Of a DNA stretch of 64,000 bases, positions 42,704 to 49,919 are shown piece by piece. Source of the DNA: an uncultured Eggerthella sp. (GTDB taxonomy: Bacteria > Actinomycetota > Coriobacteriia > Coriobacteriales > Eggerthellaceae); NCBI GenBank assembly GCA_937998355.1, contig CALLDI010000001.1, positions 1 to 64,000 of the forward strand. The letters are read 5' to 3'. The position numbers were made by a program, and so were the translations under genes. Below the pieces are notes generated by a model that searched no databases, had not been told where the DNA came from, and was given only the letters and a program-made list of their open reading frames with translations. How positions within the stretch are numbered: the stretch's first letter is position 1; each line of letters starts with the position of its first letter.

Positions 42704-42732
42704 GAAGAAGAGCTCCCCGAAGGGAGCTCTTC
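42704..42732 (-). terminator. Terminator of the iron-sulfur flavoprotein gene
   Basis: GAAGAAGAGCTCCC and GGGAGCTCTTCTT (42704-42717 and 42722-42734 approximately) form a stem of about 13 bp around CGAA. On the minus strand TTCTTCAT follows. The stem sequence is nearly the same as that of the terminator at 48664. Confidence 0.7.
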
Positions 42733-42756
42733 TTGCAGGCGTTTGTTCGAGGGCTG

Positions 42757-43374
42757 TTAGGCGAGCTTCTTGATCAGCTCAACCATATCGATGCCGAGCT
42801 GTCGGGCGACGAGGGGCGCGATGGGGTCTTCGGAGACCGAACGGCGCCATTGGGGCTTGCCGTCCTTCATACCCGCCATCAGAGAGCCTGTGATGCTCGA
42901 TGCGATAACAGGACCTTCAGGGCGGGGATTCACGACGATCATCTCGTGCGTGGCGCAGAACTGATTCAGCGCAGCATTGGTGGATTCGGCACCACAATTA
43001 TCGAGACCCGCCATGGTCAGGCATCCCGCGACCTTGTGCTTCAGCTGGTTCGCTACCATGTGCATCGGACGCGTGCGGTCCATGAAACATTTCATGCGGC
43101 CTGAGACGTTCGAGAAGTAGTCGGGTGAGGCGACGATGATGCCGTCAGCTTCGAGCATCTTCGCTTTGATCTCTTCCATGTCGTCGTCCTTGATGCTGCA
43201 TTCAGGCTTGAACAAGCAACGATTGCAGCCCGTGCAGAACTCGATGTTCTTCTCGGATAGTTCGATGACTTCCGTGTCCGCTCCGAGCTCTGCAGCAGCG
43301 CTCAAAGCTTGATCGATCAGATAGTCGGTATTTTGGCCAGCGCGATGGCTGCCGTTGATCGCTAAGATCTTCAT
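42757..43374 (-). CDS. Iron-sulfur flavoprotein (flavodoxin-fold NAD(P)H:FMN reductase family)
   Basis: 205 residues from the ATG at 43374, with GGGGA upstream. MKILAINGSHRAGQNTDYLI is the FMN phosphate loop. FCTGCNRCLFKPEC gives a compact cysteine motif as in iron-sulfur flavoproteins, and IIVASPDYFSNVSGRMKCFMDR is the second FMN contact. Such proteins shuttle electrons between reduced nicotinamide or ferredoxin and other partners in anaerobes. The gene diverges from the acyl-CoA dehydrogenase at 43558. Confidence 0.87.
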   Translation of the reverse strand: MKILAINGSHRAGQNTDYLIDQALSAAAELGADTEVIELSEKNIEFCTGCNRCLFKPECSIKDDDMEEIKAKMLEADGIIVASPDYFSNVSGRMKCFMDRTRPMHMVANQLKHKVAGCLTMAGLDNCGAESTNAALNQFCATHEMIVVNPRPEGPVIASSITGSLMAGMKDGKPQWRRSVSEDPIAPLVARQLGIDMVELIKKLA

Positions 43375-43494
43375 GGGCGTCCCCGTTCTCATAAAACTTC
43401 ACACAATACTGATTATAGAGAATGGGGAAGACCGAAAACAAAGAAATGCTCTATGGATTATCGGACAGTAATGAGGTTTTGATGCTTCAAAAGA

Positions 43495-43506
43495 CGCGTT
43501 CATTTA
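43495..43506 (+). promoter_or_regulatory. CGCGTTCA-type operator candidate before acyl-CoA dehydrogenase 1
   Basis: CGCGTTCATTTA at 43495-43506, 52 bases before the start at 43558. The same word occurs at 45107-45114, 47071-47078 and 47097-47104, upstream of two transporter genes in the region. Confidence 0.5.
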
Positions 43507-43557
43507 GCTACGCTACTAAGTGATATTAATTAGTATCCGCACACAAGAAGAGGGAAT

Positions 43558-44730
43558 ATGTATAGCTTTGCTCTTTCACCCGAGCAAGAGCGGCTCGTTG
43601 CTGCGTTTCGTGCTTTCGGGGAAAGTGTCTTCACGCCGGAACGCGTGTTCCAATGGAAGCGCGATCAGGGTCTGCCCGATGAAGTGGTGAAGGGTTTCAC
43701 CGATCTCTATTTCAGTTTCGAATCTCCTGCCATCGGCAGTTCGTTCGCTCACAATGTTATGAGTCAGACGCTCATCCTCGAGGAGCTCTCTCGCTGTGCG
43801 GGCGCGACGCTGCCGTTTCAGAACGATCTGTTCAATCTGCAGATCATGAATTGGTTCGCAGAATCCACACGCTTTGCGGATGCGCTCGAGTTCTATCGAA
43901 AGACTGGACGTCTCATGTTCTCGTTCGCTATTTCAGAGCCTTTCGCGGGGTCGGACTCCATGGGTATGCAGACTTCCACGCAGACCGTCGATGGTAAGAT
44001 CATCCTGAACGGCCAGAAGAATTACGTGAACAACGGTGAATACTCGCCGAACATCCTCGTCGCTGCGATCGATAAGGATGTGCAGGAGCCGGGAAAGTAT
44101 CCAGCGCTCGCCTTCTGGCTCATCCCGCGCGATCTGAAGGGCGTGCGTGCCTATCCGATCAACAAGATCGGCCAGTCCATGTTGCCCTTCGCTTCGCTTT
44201 CGTTCGAAGATGTGGAGCTCTTGCCTGAATATCGCTTGAGCGGCAACGAAGGTGGATTCAGACAGCTCTTTCGCCTGCTCGAGTTCGGCCGTGTGTTCAT
44301 CTGCGCTTCATCGGTCGGCATGGCGCAAGCGGCTATGGAAGATGCGGTAGCGCATGCGCGTGATCGAAGAGCATTCGGTGTGCAGATCAGCCGCTTCCAG
44401 CAGATCGAGCAGATGCTCACTGATATGGAGGTGAGCCTCTACAACATGCGCATGATGCTCTATCGTGCGGTATGGGAGATCGAGAACGATGCTCCGAGCA
44501 AGCGGCTCTCCGTTGCGCTCATGAAGCGCTTCATCCCTGAGGCAGCGACCGAGGTCGCTAGCAATGCTATGCAGATTCTTGGTGGACTTGGGTATACTGA
44601 GGGTTCTCGTGTAAGCTCTATATGGGAAGATTGTCGAGGCAATCAGATCGCAGAAGGTACCGATCAGATCATGGTCTATATCTCTGCTCCGCTCATTATG
44701 GAAAAGTACGAAAAGGAAGAAACTCTATGA
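43558..44730 (+). CDS. Acyl-CoA dehydrogenase family flavoprotein (1)
   Basis: 390 residues, ATG with AGAGGGA upstream. FSFAISEPFAGSDSMGMQT is the FAD/substrate signature, RRAFGVQISRFQQIEQML lies in the middle helix region, and QIAEGTDQIMVYI at the C-terminus has Glu at the canonical catalytic-base position (residue about 371). Family members oxidise acyl-CoA or, in anaerobes, reduce enoyl-CoA with electrons from ETF. The next gene overlaps by four bases. It is less codon-biased than the dehydrogenase at 52217. Confidence 0.9.
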   Translation: MYSFALSPEQERLVAAFRAFGESVFTPERVFQWKRDQGLPDEVVKGFTDLYFSFESPAIGSSFAHNVMSQTLILEELSRCAGATLPFQNDLFNLQIMNWFAESTRFADALEFYRKTGRLMFSFAISEPFAGSDSMGMQTSTQTVDGKIILNGQKNYVNNGEYSPNILVAAIDKDVQEPGKYPALAFWLIPRDLKGVRAYPINKIGQSMLPFASLSFEDVELLPEYRLSGNEGGFRQLFRLLEFGRVFICASSVGMAQAAMEDAVAHARDRRAFGVQISRFQQIEQMLTDMEVSLYNMRMMLYRAVWEIENDAPSKRLSVALMKRFIPEAATEVASNAMQILGGLGYTEGSRVSSIWEDCRGNQIAEGTDQIMVYISAPLIMEKYEKEETL

Positions 44731-44966
44731 AACAAAGCACCAAGTATTGGATCTATGCGCTCATAATCAATCCCATCACTACGCTCGTCATCATGTATAT
44801 GTACAATGCGGGCTTCAATCTGCTGAACCTCATCGGTGTTGGCATCATCGGCTACGGTATCTTCCTGTACTTCGTGGTCCAGGCTATCAGGATCGACGTG
44901 AAAGCACGCCAGGCATACGTGAAGAAGAAAGGGAAGGGCAAGAAGGGTTCGAAGAAGAAGCGATAA
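44727..44966 (+). CDS. Small two-span membrane protein with poly-Lys tail
   Basis: 79 residues. ATG in the overlap ATGA with the dehydrogenase stop, preceded by AAGGAAG. Two hydrophobic segments (about 8-27 and 33-52) are followed by a strongly basic tail (KKKGKGKKGSKKKR). I do not recognise a family. Translational coupling to the dehydrogenase suggests the two act together, for instance as a membrane dock, but that is inference from position only. Confidence 0.75.
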   Translation: MKQSTKYWIYALIINPITTLVIMYMYNAGFNLLNLIGVGIIGYGIFLYFVVQAIRIDVKARQAYVKKKGKGKKGSKKKR

Positions 44967-45020
44967 TTCTGGCACCCACATATTCTCAAGGACCAGCGTC
45001 GGTCCGTTCTGAGCAGTAAG

Positions 45021-45056
45021 AAGCCGCGGTGGAAATCGCGGCTTTTCTCGTTTTTT
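45021..45056 (+). terminator. Rho-independent terminator
   Basis: AAGCCGCG (45021-45028), loop of eight, CGCGGCTT (45037-45044), then TTCTCGTTTTTT. Confidence 0.9.
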
Positions 45057-45066
45057 CCGCGAACGG

Positions 45067-45120
45067 GTTCAAAACATGTTCATCGATGAAATGAACAAGT
45101 TCAAAACGCGTTCATTTTTG
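45067..45120 (+). promoter_or_regulatory. Cluster of five GTTCA half-sites before OFA transporter 1
   Basis: GTTCA at 45067, 45078, 45099 and 45110 and TGAAC at 45092 lie within 54 bases. TGTTCA/TGAACA form an inverted pair at 45077-45097, and the last site is CGCGTTCATTTTTG (45107-45120). The density suggests a multi-site operator, perhaps for the TetR protein encoded at 48849. Confidence 0.5.
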
Positions 45121-45434
45121 GACAGAAATTCGCATTTGTCCGCTATCAATAGATTTAACCGATATATTTTTCAGAATTCATTTATAAAATCCGAAGAAAT
45201 TACCTGCTCCGCACAACTGAAAAAAAGCGTCAAGTGGTCAGATTCCCAAACCTGACTATTTTTGCCAAAACTCGAAAACTTCAAAATATTACGTGGGGAA
45301 ACTTCCCCTGTGAAATCACGCGACGAACATACGCCGAGATTCGTCTCGTGATCGCACAAGCTGTATTGAAAGTAAAGGAAAGTGAGGCGCTCTCGCGGCA
45401 TCTGTCGCGGTCCGCCCGGAAAGGAAAAGAAGTT
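45121..45434 (+). promoter_or_regulatory. Long leader of OFA transporter 1
   Basis: 314 bases, AT-rich in its first half. It holds CTGACTATTTTTG (45252-45264), which recurs as CTGACCATTTTTG before OFA transporter 2, and a small GGGGA/TCCCC hairpin near 45295-45308. No separate gene is supported. Confidence 0.45.
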
Positions 45435-46760
45435 ATGGCAACTGCTACAACTCAGAAGATGACGGTTCGTCATATTCTTGTAGTGCTCACATGCGTCTTC
45501 TGTACCTTTGGCTGCGCAGCTATCACCTTTAGCTGCCCCGGTCTTTGCTATCGTCCGGTAGCGAATTACCTCGGTGTCCAGGTATCTGACGTATCGTTCT
45601 ACATGTCGATCGTCTACTTCGCGGAAGTTATCTTCTCTCCGATCATCGGTGCATTGCTCGAGAAGTTCGATGCACGTCTCATCTGCACCATCGCTGCTAT
45701 CTTCACCTCGGCTGGCATCGGCGCTATGTCGTTCTACACCGAGCTCTGGCAGTGGTATGTCTCCGGTTTCTTCATGGGAATCGGCGAGATCACCCTTCTT
45801 TGGCTCATGGTCGCAGGTCTGTTGAACCGCTGGTTTAAGGCGAAGCTCGGTCTCATGCTCGGTATCTCTTATGCGATGACCGGTCTCGGTGGCGCTGTCT
45901 TCAATTTCATCGGTCAGTTCATTCTCGGCCCGAACCTGTTGGTTGAAGACACCTGGCGCGATCTGTACCTGTTCTACGGCATCGCTGCTGCTGTTCTCTC
46001 CATCCCCTTCACCCTGTTCTGCATTCGTTCTCACCCGCAGGATTGTGGCCTGAAGGCATATGGCGCTCCGATCGAGGAAGGCGAGGTCATCACCTCCGAC
46101 CACCTCGAGCTTCCGGGTATTCCTGCCAAGGTCGCTTACACCAAGTGGTACTTCTGGGTACTCATCATCGCGGGCTGCTTGTTCAACGTCGGCGGTATCT
46201 ATCCGCAGCACTTCACGACCTTCTATCAGACGGTCGTCGCGGTCGACGCAGCTGGTGTCACCATCCCTGATCTCATGATCATGTCCGGTACGCTCGAAGC
46301 ATGCTGCATGATTGGCATGGCTGTGGGTAAGGTCACCATCGGCGCTATCGAATCCCGCAACATCGTCGTCGCTCTCGCATTCGGCGCTATCTGCGGTTTC
46401 GTTGGCCTCTGCGGTATTTGGTACGGCGGCATGAACAAGGTCATCCCTGTTCTGTTCTTCGGTGGCTTCATCTTCGGCATGCTCTATCCGTTGGTCACCA
46501 CCGCGCTTCCGTACATCACTCGCCTGCTCTTCGGTGAGAAGGATTACGACAAGATCTACTCCGTCATCCTCATGCCGGTCAATCTGGTCGGCGCATTCGC
46601 GGCATCTGGTCTTGCTCTTATCTACCAGGGTCCAGGTTGGGATTGGTACTTCATCGTCGGTCTCATCGTCGCGGTCCTCTGCTTCATCTTCGGCTTCGTC
46701 GTCGTCAAGTGGGGCACCAAGGATTATCGCGGTGACAAGGCTGCGGGCACTGCTCACTAG
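45435..46760 (+). CDS. OFA-family MFS carboxylate transporter 1
   Basis: 441 residues from the ATG at 45435 (AAGGA site); the open frame upstream is non-conserved leader. Twelve hydrophobic segments. AAITFSCPGLCYRPVANYLGVQVSDVSFYMSI at the first spans, GIGEITLLWLMVAGLLNRWF and KLGLMLGISYAMTGLGGAVFN resemble OFA members. It is closely similar throughout to the protein at 47301, so the two are paralogues. It likely imports or exchanges the acid processed by the CoA-transferase/acyl-CoA genes around it. C-ending codon bias suggests high expression. Confidence 0.87.
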   Translation: MATATTQKMTVRHILVVLTCVFCTFGCAAITFSCPGLCYRPVANYLGVQVSDVSFYMSIVYFAEVIFSPIIGALLEKFDARLICTIAAIFTSAGIGAMSFYTELWQWYVSGFFMGIGEITLLWLMVAGLLNRWFKAKLGLMLGISYAMTGLGGAVFNFIGQFILGPNLLVEDTWRDLYLFYGIAAAVLSIPFTLFCIRSHPQDCGLKAYGAPIEEGEVITSDHLELPGIPAKVAYTKWYFWVLIIAGCLFNVGGIYPQHFTTFYQTVVAVDAAGVTIPDLMIMSGTLEACCMIGMAVGKVTIGAIESRNIVVALAFGAICGFVGLCGIWYGGMNKVIPVLFFGGFIFGMLYPLVTTALPYITRLLFGEKDYDKIYSVILMPVNLVGAFAASGLALIYQGPGWDWYFIVGLIVAVLCFIFGFVVVKWGTKDYRGDKAAGTAH

Positions 46761-46803
46761 TTCTTCAGTGGACAGAGCACTACTTATATATAAGTAGTTT
46801 CAT

Positions 46804-46841
46804 CGGGCACTTAGCATCAAGCTAGGTGCCCGTTTCTTCTT
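46804..46841 (+). terminator. Terminator after OFA transporter 1
   Basis: CGGGCACTTAGC (46804-46815), loop ATCAA, GCTAGGTGCCCG (46821-46832), then TTTCTTCTT. Confidence 0.88.
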
Positions 46842-47300
46842 CCGGGGCTCGAAGAGACGGGCATCATAGTTCAAATTTAAGATGTGACCCCGAATTATTA
46901 AGGGAAACTATCGCTTCAAGGACGCTTTCATTGCTAAATGCAATCGGTTCATCTTCGCGAAACAGCGGTCTTCCGATCTTTTCAAAAATTTTTTTGAGAT
47001 ACAGAGTCTGAAAAGCAGAATCCTCGATCAAGAAAAAAGGGTATTTGAACAGGTATTTTACGAAAACGAACGCGTTCAAAAGAACGTGTAGTATAACGCG
47101 TTCAAAAATAAATTCTATGGGGCAAAATACGACATCTGACCATTTTTGTAGGGGAAATGGAGGCAGAGAATGTTCGTGAGGGCATTTATGCCCTTGCGTG
47201 CAATTGTCCTTAGAGAGAAATTACACCGAGCCTCTCGAAGAACGATTGCATGTAAAGAAAACGGGAGCGGATGAACGCTCCACGAGATGAAGGAGGGGTT
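46842..47300 (+). promoter_or_regulatory. Long AT-rich leader of OFA transporter 2
   Basis: 459 bases without a supported gene. It contains the CGCGTTCA sites (47046-47104), CTGACCATTTTTG (47137-47149), an AGGGCAT/ATGCCCT hairpin near 47177-47192 and a GGAGCG/CGCTCC hairpin just before the AAGGAGGGG ribosome site. The last hairpin could affect translation. A 71-codon minus-strand frame here has no ribosome site. Confidence 0.5.
47046..47104 (+). promoter_or_regulatory. CGCGTTCA sites before OFA transporter 2
   Basis: TGAAC at 47046-47050, CGCGTTCAAAA at 47071-47081 and CGCGTTCAAAAA at 47097-47108. The same word precedes OFA transporter 1 and acyl-CoA dehydrogenase 1. Confidence 0.5.
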
Positions 47301-48623
47301 ATGGCTGAAAATGTAAAAGAGCAGAAGTTTACAGTTCGTCATTTTATGGTTCTGTTTACTTGCATGATTTGTATTTTTACATCTAGTGCTATCACCTTCA
47401 GCTGCCCAGGTCTGGCATATCGTCCAGTCGCTATGCAGCTCGGAATTCAGGTTTCCGACGTTTCTCTCTACATGTCAGTTGTTTATTTGTGCGAAGTTAT
47501 CTTCTCGCCAATCGTCGGTGTATTGCTCGAGAAGTTCGACGTTCGTATCATTTGTACCCTCGCAGGTGTCTGCGCAACTGGTGCATACTTCGCTATGTCT
47601 CAGTTCACCGTCATCTGGCAGTGGTACATCGCCGGTATCTTCATCGGTTTCTCCCAGATCACTCTGCTCTGGCTGATGACCGCTGGTGTACTCGGCCGTT
47701 GGTTTAAGAAAAAGCTCGGTTTCGCACTCGGTCTTTCCTATGCAATGACCGGTGCTGGTGGTGCTATCTTGAACATCGTTGGTCAGTTCGTTCTTGGTCC
47801 TAACCTGCTGGTCGAGGACACTTGGCGTAACCTCTACATGGTGTTCGGCGCACTCTGCCTCGTAGGCACCATTCCTTGGACCGCACTTTGCCTCCGCAAC
47901 GCTCCTGAGGACGTTGGACTGAAGGCATATGGTGCTCCCATCCGTGAAGGCGAAGTCATCGACGACGACGACATCCACCTCACTGGTATGGAGCCCAAGG
48001 TGGCTTACACCCGTTGGTACTTCTACGTACTCATCATCGCAGGCTGCTTGATGAACGTCTGCGGTATTTACCCACAGCACTACACGAACTTCTATCAGGG
48101 CGTCGTAGCTGTTATCCCGGGTACCCAGGATGCTATTCCTGAGCTCATGATCATGTCCGGTACGCTGGAGGCATTCTCCATGGTCGGCATGATGATCGGT
48201 AAGATTTGTACTGGTATCATCGAGTCCAAGTCTGTCCAGCTCGCTTTGATCGTAGGTGTTGTAACCGGTATCGCAGGTATCTGCGGCATCTGGTTCGGCG
48301 GCTACAACAAGATCCTCCCGATTCTCTTCGGTGGCGGTCTGATCTACGGCTTCATCTACGCGTTCGTAACAACGTTGTTGCCATACTTAACGCGTCAGAT
48401 CTTCGGCGACCTGCACTATGACAAGATCTACTCTGTCATCCTGATTCCTGTTAACCTGGTCGGCGCAACCGCTGCATCTGGTCTGGCAGTTATCAACCAG
48501 GTCTTTGGATGGGACTTCTTCTTCATCCTCGACATCGTCGTCATGATCCTCATCTACGTACTCTGTACTATCTGCTACAAGGCAGGTAAGAAGGATTACG
48601 CAGACAAGGCAGTTACTAGCTAA
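47301..48623 (+). CDS. OFA-family MFS carboxylate transporter 2
   Basis: 440 residues, ATG at 47301 after a very strong AAGGAGGGG site. Twelve hydrophobic segments; SAITFSCPGLAYRPVAMQLGIQVSDVSLYMSVV, GFSQITLLWLMTAGVLGRWF and KLGFALGLSYAMTGAGGAILN parallel the first transporter almost block by block. The pair arose by duplication and keep related leaders. Small-carboxylate transport is the family expectation. A good terminator follows, so it is a single-gene unit. Confidence 0.87.
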   Translation: MAENVKEQKFTVRHFMVLFTCMICIFTSSAITFSCPGLAYRPVAMQLGIQVSDVSLYMSVVYLCEVIFSPIVGVLLEKFDVRIICTLAGVCATGAYFAMSQFTVIWQWYIAGIFIGFSQITLLWLMTAGVLGRWFKKKLGFALGLSYAMTGAGGAILNIVGQFVLGPNLLVEDTWRNLYMVFGALCLVGTIPWTALCLRNAPEDVGLKAYGAPIREGEVIDDDDIHLTGMEPKVAYTRWYFYVLIIAGCLMNVCGIYPQHYTNFYQGVVAVIPGTQDAIPELMIMSGTLEAFSMVGMMIGKICTGIIESKSVQLALIVGVVTGIAGICGIWFGGYNKILPILFGGGLIYGFIYAFVTTLLPYLTRQIFGDLHYDKIYSVILIPVNLVGATAASGLAVINQVFGWDFFFILDIVVMILIYVLCTICYKAGKKDYADKAVTS

Positions 48624-48663
48624 TCAGCTTTCGTCACTAGTCCGAGAGAGACTAACCTGAATC

Positions 48664-48697
48664 GAAGAAGAGCTCCTTTCGGAGCTCTTCTTTTTTT
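48664..48697 (+). terminator. Strong terminator after OFA transporter 2
   Basis: GAAGAAGAGCTCC (48664-48676) pairs with GGAGCTCTTC (48681-48690) across TTTC, then TTTTTTT. Confidence 0.93.
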
Positions 48698-48848
48698 GTG
48701 CGTGCTCGCAGAATGCAAGGGGAGGCGCGAGCGAATCTGAAGCAAGCCATGTTCGAGGCAGAGCGTTTCGTTCAACGTGAATCATGAGATGATAGCGAGC
48801 ATCAGGACATATTCTTGAGCATGCCTTTGTATGAGGCTTCGATTCGAT

Positions 48849-49502
48849 CTAAAGATTGCGACGAAGCTGAGCTTCTTTGATCTCCATCTCGAGAGAACTA
48901 TGGATGAGATTCGCGAAAGGACCAGCGTTGCTGATGAGATGCTTGACGACCGGCTGGTCGCACTTACGAATGAAGTAATACAAGAATGCACACGTATAGA
49001 ACTCGCTCAAGAATTCGATATTCTCTTCAGGCAGGTAGCGATTGGCCAAGATGATATCGATATCGTTGCGCAGTGCAGGTAGATAAAGATCGTAGAGATA
49101 ATTGCGCAATGCGTGCGGACCAGTTTCCAAGAGAGCTTGAGTATAGAACGTGCGCCTTCTCTCTAGAACGCTCGCGAAGACATCGAAGAACTTCGAATGG
49201 TCGAGCGAGCGGACTCCTGATTTCTGGGTGATGTAATAAGGGAATTGAGAGACCGTGTCCTTGCTGGGCTCTTCGTAGACAAGAACGCTTTCAGTGAATT
49301 TGCGCTGAAGCGCAAGGCCGAGATCATATCGGAACTTCCAGATGATGAGCGCTTCTTTATCGACGAAGTGATAATAGAACGTTTTGCGGTTCTTGCCCGT
49401 CTTTTCAACGATGTCGGAAATAGATACCTTCTTAAGGGGCATTTCGTCGCAGAGTTCTACGAAGGCATCCGCAATAAGAAGTTTCGTATCAAGAGGGCCC
49501 AT
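48849..49502 (-). CDS. TetR/AcrR-family transcriptional regulator
   Basis: 217 residues, ATG at 49502 with AAGGGA eight bases upstream. Residues about 8-55 form the TetR helix-turn-helix: LLIADAFVELCDEMPLKKVSISDIVEKTGKNRKTFYYHFVDKEAL. The C-terminal part (SEFYTCAFLYYFIRKC) looks like the DhaS/TetR_C_8 type. It should bind an operator as a dimer and release with a small ligand. Its site is unknown; the GTTCA clusters before nearby genes are candidates. It is transcribed away from the flavoenzyme gene at 49920 from a promoter at 49541-49568. Confidence 0.9.
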   Translation of the reverse strand: MGPLDTKLLIADAFVELCDEMPLKKVSISDIVEKTGKNRKTFYYHFVDKEALIIWKFRYDLGLALQRKFTESVLVYEEPSKDTVSQFPYYITQKSGVRSLDHSKFFDVFASVLERRRTFYTQALLETGPHALRNYLYDLYLPALRNDIDIILANRYLPEENIEFLSEFYTCAFLYYFIRKCDQPVVKHLISNAGPFANLIHSSLEMEIKEAQLRRNL

Positions 49503-49540
49503 ACAAGCTTTCCCTTCATCAGGCTGTTCTTGTGTGAATC

Positions 49541-49568
49541 ATTATAACGGTCTCGTTTCATTGGTCAA
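49541..49568 (-). promoter_or_regulatory. Promoter of the TetR gene
   Basis: On the minus strand TTGACC (complement of 49563-49568), 16-base spacer, TATAAT (complement of 49541-49546). It lies about 40 bases upstream of the start codon at 49502. Confidence 0.78.
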
Positions 49569-49760
49569 ATTCACAAAATTGTGTAGAAGGAATTTAACCG
49601 ATTCGATGCTATCGATAGGGGCGATAGAGGTCCTATCATCGAACTCCAATGAAAAAAATCTATAAATCATTCCTATAGACCAACAAAAAATTCATAATGT
49701 CCATCGATAATCACGTTAAGTGCTCTAAAATACTTGTACAGAGGAGCTGACTAACGATTC
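49569..49760. promoter_or_regulatory. AT-rich divergent control region
   Basis: Region between the tetR promoter and the structured leader of the flavoenzyme. It is rich in A/T with no coding frame of note. A plus-strand promoter for 49920 must lie here or just downstream, but I cannot place one with confidence. Confidence 0.35.
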
Positions 49761-49856
49761 GTCATTACTGATAAAAACAGTTTTACGCATGAACGATGGC
49801 CTGAATGATCAAGGTCATCGTTCAAACTGCGCTCTAAACCGTTTGTGTCAGTAATA
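49761..49856 (+). ncRNA. Candidate structured leader of the flavoenzyme gene
   Basis: TGAACGATGGCCT (49790-49802) and AGGTCATCGTTCA (49812-49824) pair at 12 of 13 positions over a nine-base loop. The stem can extend by CAGTT/AACTG across a small bulge, and an outer TTACTGA/TCAGTAA pair closes the structure. It ends about 60 bases before the GTG at 49920. No T-tract follows, so it is not an ordinary terminator. It could be a riboswitch-like leader, a protein-binding RNA site, or, as DNA, a palindromic operator. Confidence 0.45.
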
Positions 49857-49919
49857 ACAGTCGAAGTCTCTCAGGAATAACGAGTAGTTCACACATGTCT
49901 TGTAGAAAGGGGCTGTGCA

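Noticed and set aside
45171..46757. A 528-codon open frame opposite OFA transporter 1
   Set aside because: Acidic low-complexity translation, complementary to a clear membrane protein; a shadow of codon bias.
46864..47079. A 71-codon minus-strand frame between the two transporter genes
   Set aside because: No ribosome site, AT-rich, no recognisable domain; it lies in the leader that contains operator-like repeats.
49789..49854. A 21-codon frame inside the structured leader, a possible leader peptide
   Set aside because: No ribosome site precedes it and its codons coincide with the hairpin arms.
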